Shown: in pieces, positions 12,783 to 13,694 of the stretch
Position numbering within the stretch: the first letter of the stretch is position 1
Layout of the letters: each line of letters opens with the position of its first letter
NCBI GenBank assembly: GCA_044228045.1
Contig: JBGAVQ010000144.1
Location: forward strand, 1-13,694
DNA length: 13,694 nucleotides
Direction: 5' to 3'
Source: JAXLVB01 sp044228045
GTDB taxonomy: Bacteria > Bacteroidota > Bacteroidia > Cytophagales > Spirosomataceae
Notes under the pieces: model-generated
Databases searched by the model: none
What the model saw: only the letters and a program-made list of their open reading frames with translations
Told to the model about the DNA's origin: nothing
Made by a program: the position numbers and the translations under genes

Positions 12783-13694
12783 CTACTTTGACCGAATGGC
12801 AATTACAGGGTCAAGATTAGAAGCAACCATCGCTGGGATAATACCCGAAATCAAGCCAATTACACTTGAAACAGTTAAGCCAATGATGACATTCTTAGCA
12901 GAAAGTACAATATCAAGGCTTCCTAAAGGTATAAAAGACATGAGATACACCAAGAAGATTCCGACCAATCCTCCAATGAGGCTTAGGAACACTGCCTCAA
13001 ACAAAAATTGGAACAAAATGAAGTAGTTTTTGGCACCAAGCGATTTTTGAATACCGATCAGGTTAGTGCGCTCTTTAACAGACACAAACATGATATTGGC
13101 AATACCAAAGCCTCCGACTAAGATAGAAAAACTACCAATCACCAAACCAGCCAAGTTGAGTACTCCAAATAAGGACTGCAACGCCTCCGCTGCCGCTTCT
13201 ACTTTATTGATAGCAAAGTTGTCTTTAGCCGTAGGTTTCAAACCTCGGCGGCTTCGCATGAGTCCTGTTACATCACTAATCAGCATTTCAAGATTTTCAT
13301 CATTGGCTTTGCCTTTTATAGCAATATCAATATCAGGATTCCCCCCTTGATACAAGCGAGAAAAAGTTGGAAGCGGCATCAGAACTTTGGTGTCGGGGTT
13401 TCCACCCATGTCTATCAAACTCTCTCCTTTTCGTTCTTGCACACCAATACACAAGAATTTCTGTCCACTCAACTTAAATTCTCGCCCAACTGGATCCATG
13501 TTCGGAAAAAGTGAACTGGCAACCTCGTCGCCCAAAATAGCCACATTACGAGCTGCATCTATTTCTTGCAATACAAAGTAACGGCCATTCACAATAGGCA
13601 CTTCCGAAATCTGGTTATAGCCCAATGTAACCCCCTGAATAATAGGCTTGAAGCTATTGTTACCATTTTTAGCCGTAGCACCTCCGTTAAAATC
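12783..13694 (-). CDS. MacB/FtsX-type ABC transporter permease (C-terminal part, cut by window edge)
   Basis: The frame is open to the right edge: 303 residues are visible, starting DFNGGATAKNGNNS, and the true start lies beyond 13694. Residues about 1-165 belong to the MacB-like periplasmic domain (VNGRYF, NVAILGDEVASSLFP, DPVGREFKLSGQKFLCIGV). The FtsX permease core follows, with membrane helices at about 178-204, 223-253 and 265-290. It includes the coupling-region sequence VKERTNLIGIQKSLGAKN, which contacts the ATPase, and ends LDPVIAIRSK, typical of MacB-family permeases. Such proteins work with a MacB/LolD-like ATPase in mechanotransmission or lipoprotein/peptide/macrolide export rather than ordinary import. 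No ATPase is in the window, and the cargo cannot be inferred. Confidence 0.9.
   Translation of the reverse strand, partial: DFNGGATAKNGNNSFKPIIQGVTLGYNQISEVPIVNGRYFVLQEIDAARNVAILGDEVASSLFPNMDPVGREFKLSGQKFLCIGVQERKGESLIDMGGNPDTKVLMPLPTFSRLYQGGNPDIDIAIKGKANDENLEMLISDVTGLMRSRRGLKPTAKDNFAINKVEAAAEALQSLFGVLNLAGLVIGSFSILVGGFGIANIMFVSVKERTNLIGIQKSLGAKNYFILFQFLFEAVFLSLIGGLVGIFLVYLMSFIPLGSLDIVLSAKNVIIGLTVSSVIGLISGIIPAMVASNLDPVIAIRSK

Noticed and set aside
1..13694. CRISPR array, phage genes, insertion sequence, tRNA or rRNA
   Set aside because: I found no regularly spaced repeats, transposase or phage motifs, or tRNA/rRNA-like sequences on either strand. The genes are metabolic, envelope or housekeeping genes with similar composition throughout.

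Overview
The window looks like chromosome from a Bacteroidota bacterium, probably of the Cytophagales type; the genus cannot be named from the sequence. The evidence is a SprA-type cell-surface/type IX secretion protein next to ruvA, the general absence of Shine-Dalgarno sequences before start codons, TAnnTTTG-like promoter elements about 26-28 bases before some starts, and a small membrane-anchored protein of a kind I know mainly from Bacteroidota.

Layout. Everything except mdh is on the minus strand. From right to left: the C-terminal part of a MacB/FtsX-type ABC permease (cut by the window edge), a DoxX-like membrane protein, and a 124-residue membrane-anchored hypothetical protein. The last of these converges on mdh (malate dehydrogenase, plus strand) across a shared 22-bp perfect hairpin. 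Divergent from mdh is a three-gene metabolic cluster: a D-threonine aldolase/D-serine dehydratase-type PLP enzyme, an adducin-like class II aldolase-fold protein, and an FMN-dependent 2-hydroxy-acid oxidase resembling lactate 2-monooxygenase. Then come a YkvA/DUF1232 membrane protein and tatA, each with a plausible promoter of its own, and a terminator after tatA. Next are gatA and an MltD-like lytic transglycosylase, 46 bases apart and ended by an 18-bp hairpin terminator. Last are ruvA and the first 706 codons of sprA, which runs off the left edge.

Function. Most genes are housekeeping or envelope genes: Tat export, tRNA-Gln amidation, peptidoglycan turnover, recombination, TCA cycle, and outer-membrane secretion/gliding. 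The one part that looks like an uncharacterised system is the PLP enzyme, adducin-like protein and flavin oxidase cluster. The last two genes are 6 bases apart; the first is separated from them by a 115-base spacer holding a 26-bp palindrome and one copy of a 19-base repeat whose other copy lies upstream of ruvA. The adducin-like protein keeps three metal-binding histidines but has alanine where classical class II aldolases have the catalytic glutamate. I see no phage genes, transposases, CRISPR arrays, tRNAs or rRNAs, and no gene-free stretch longer than 300 bases.
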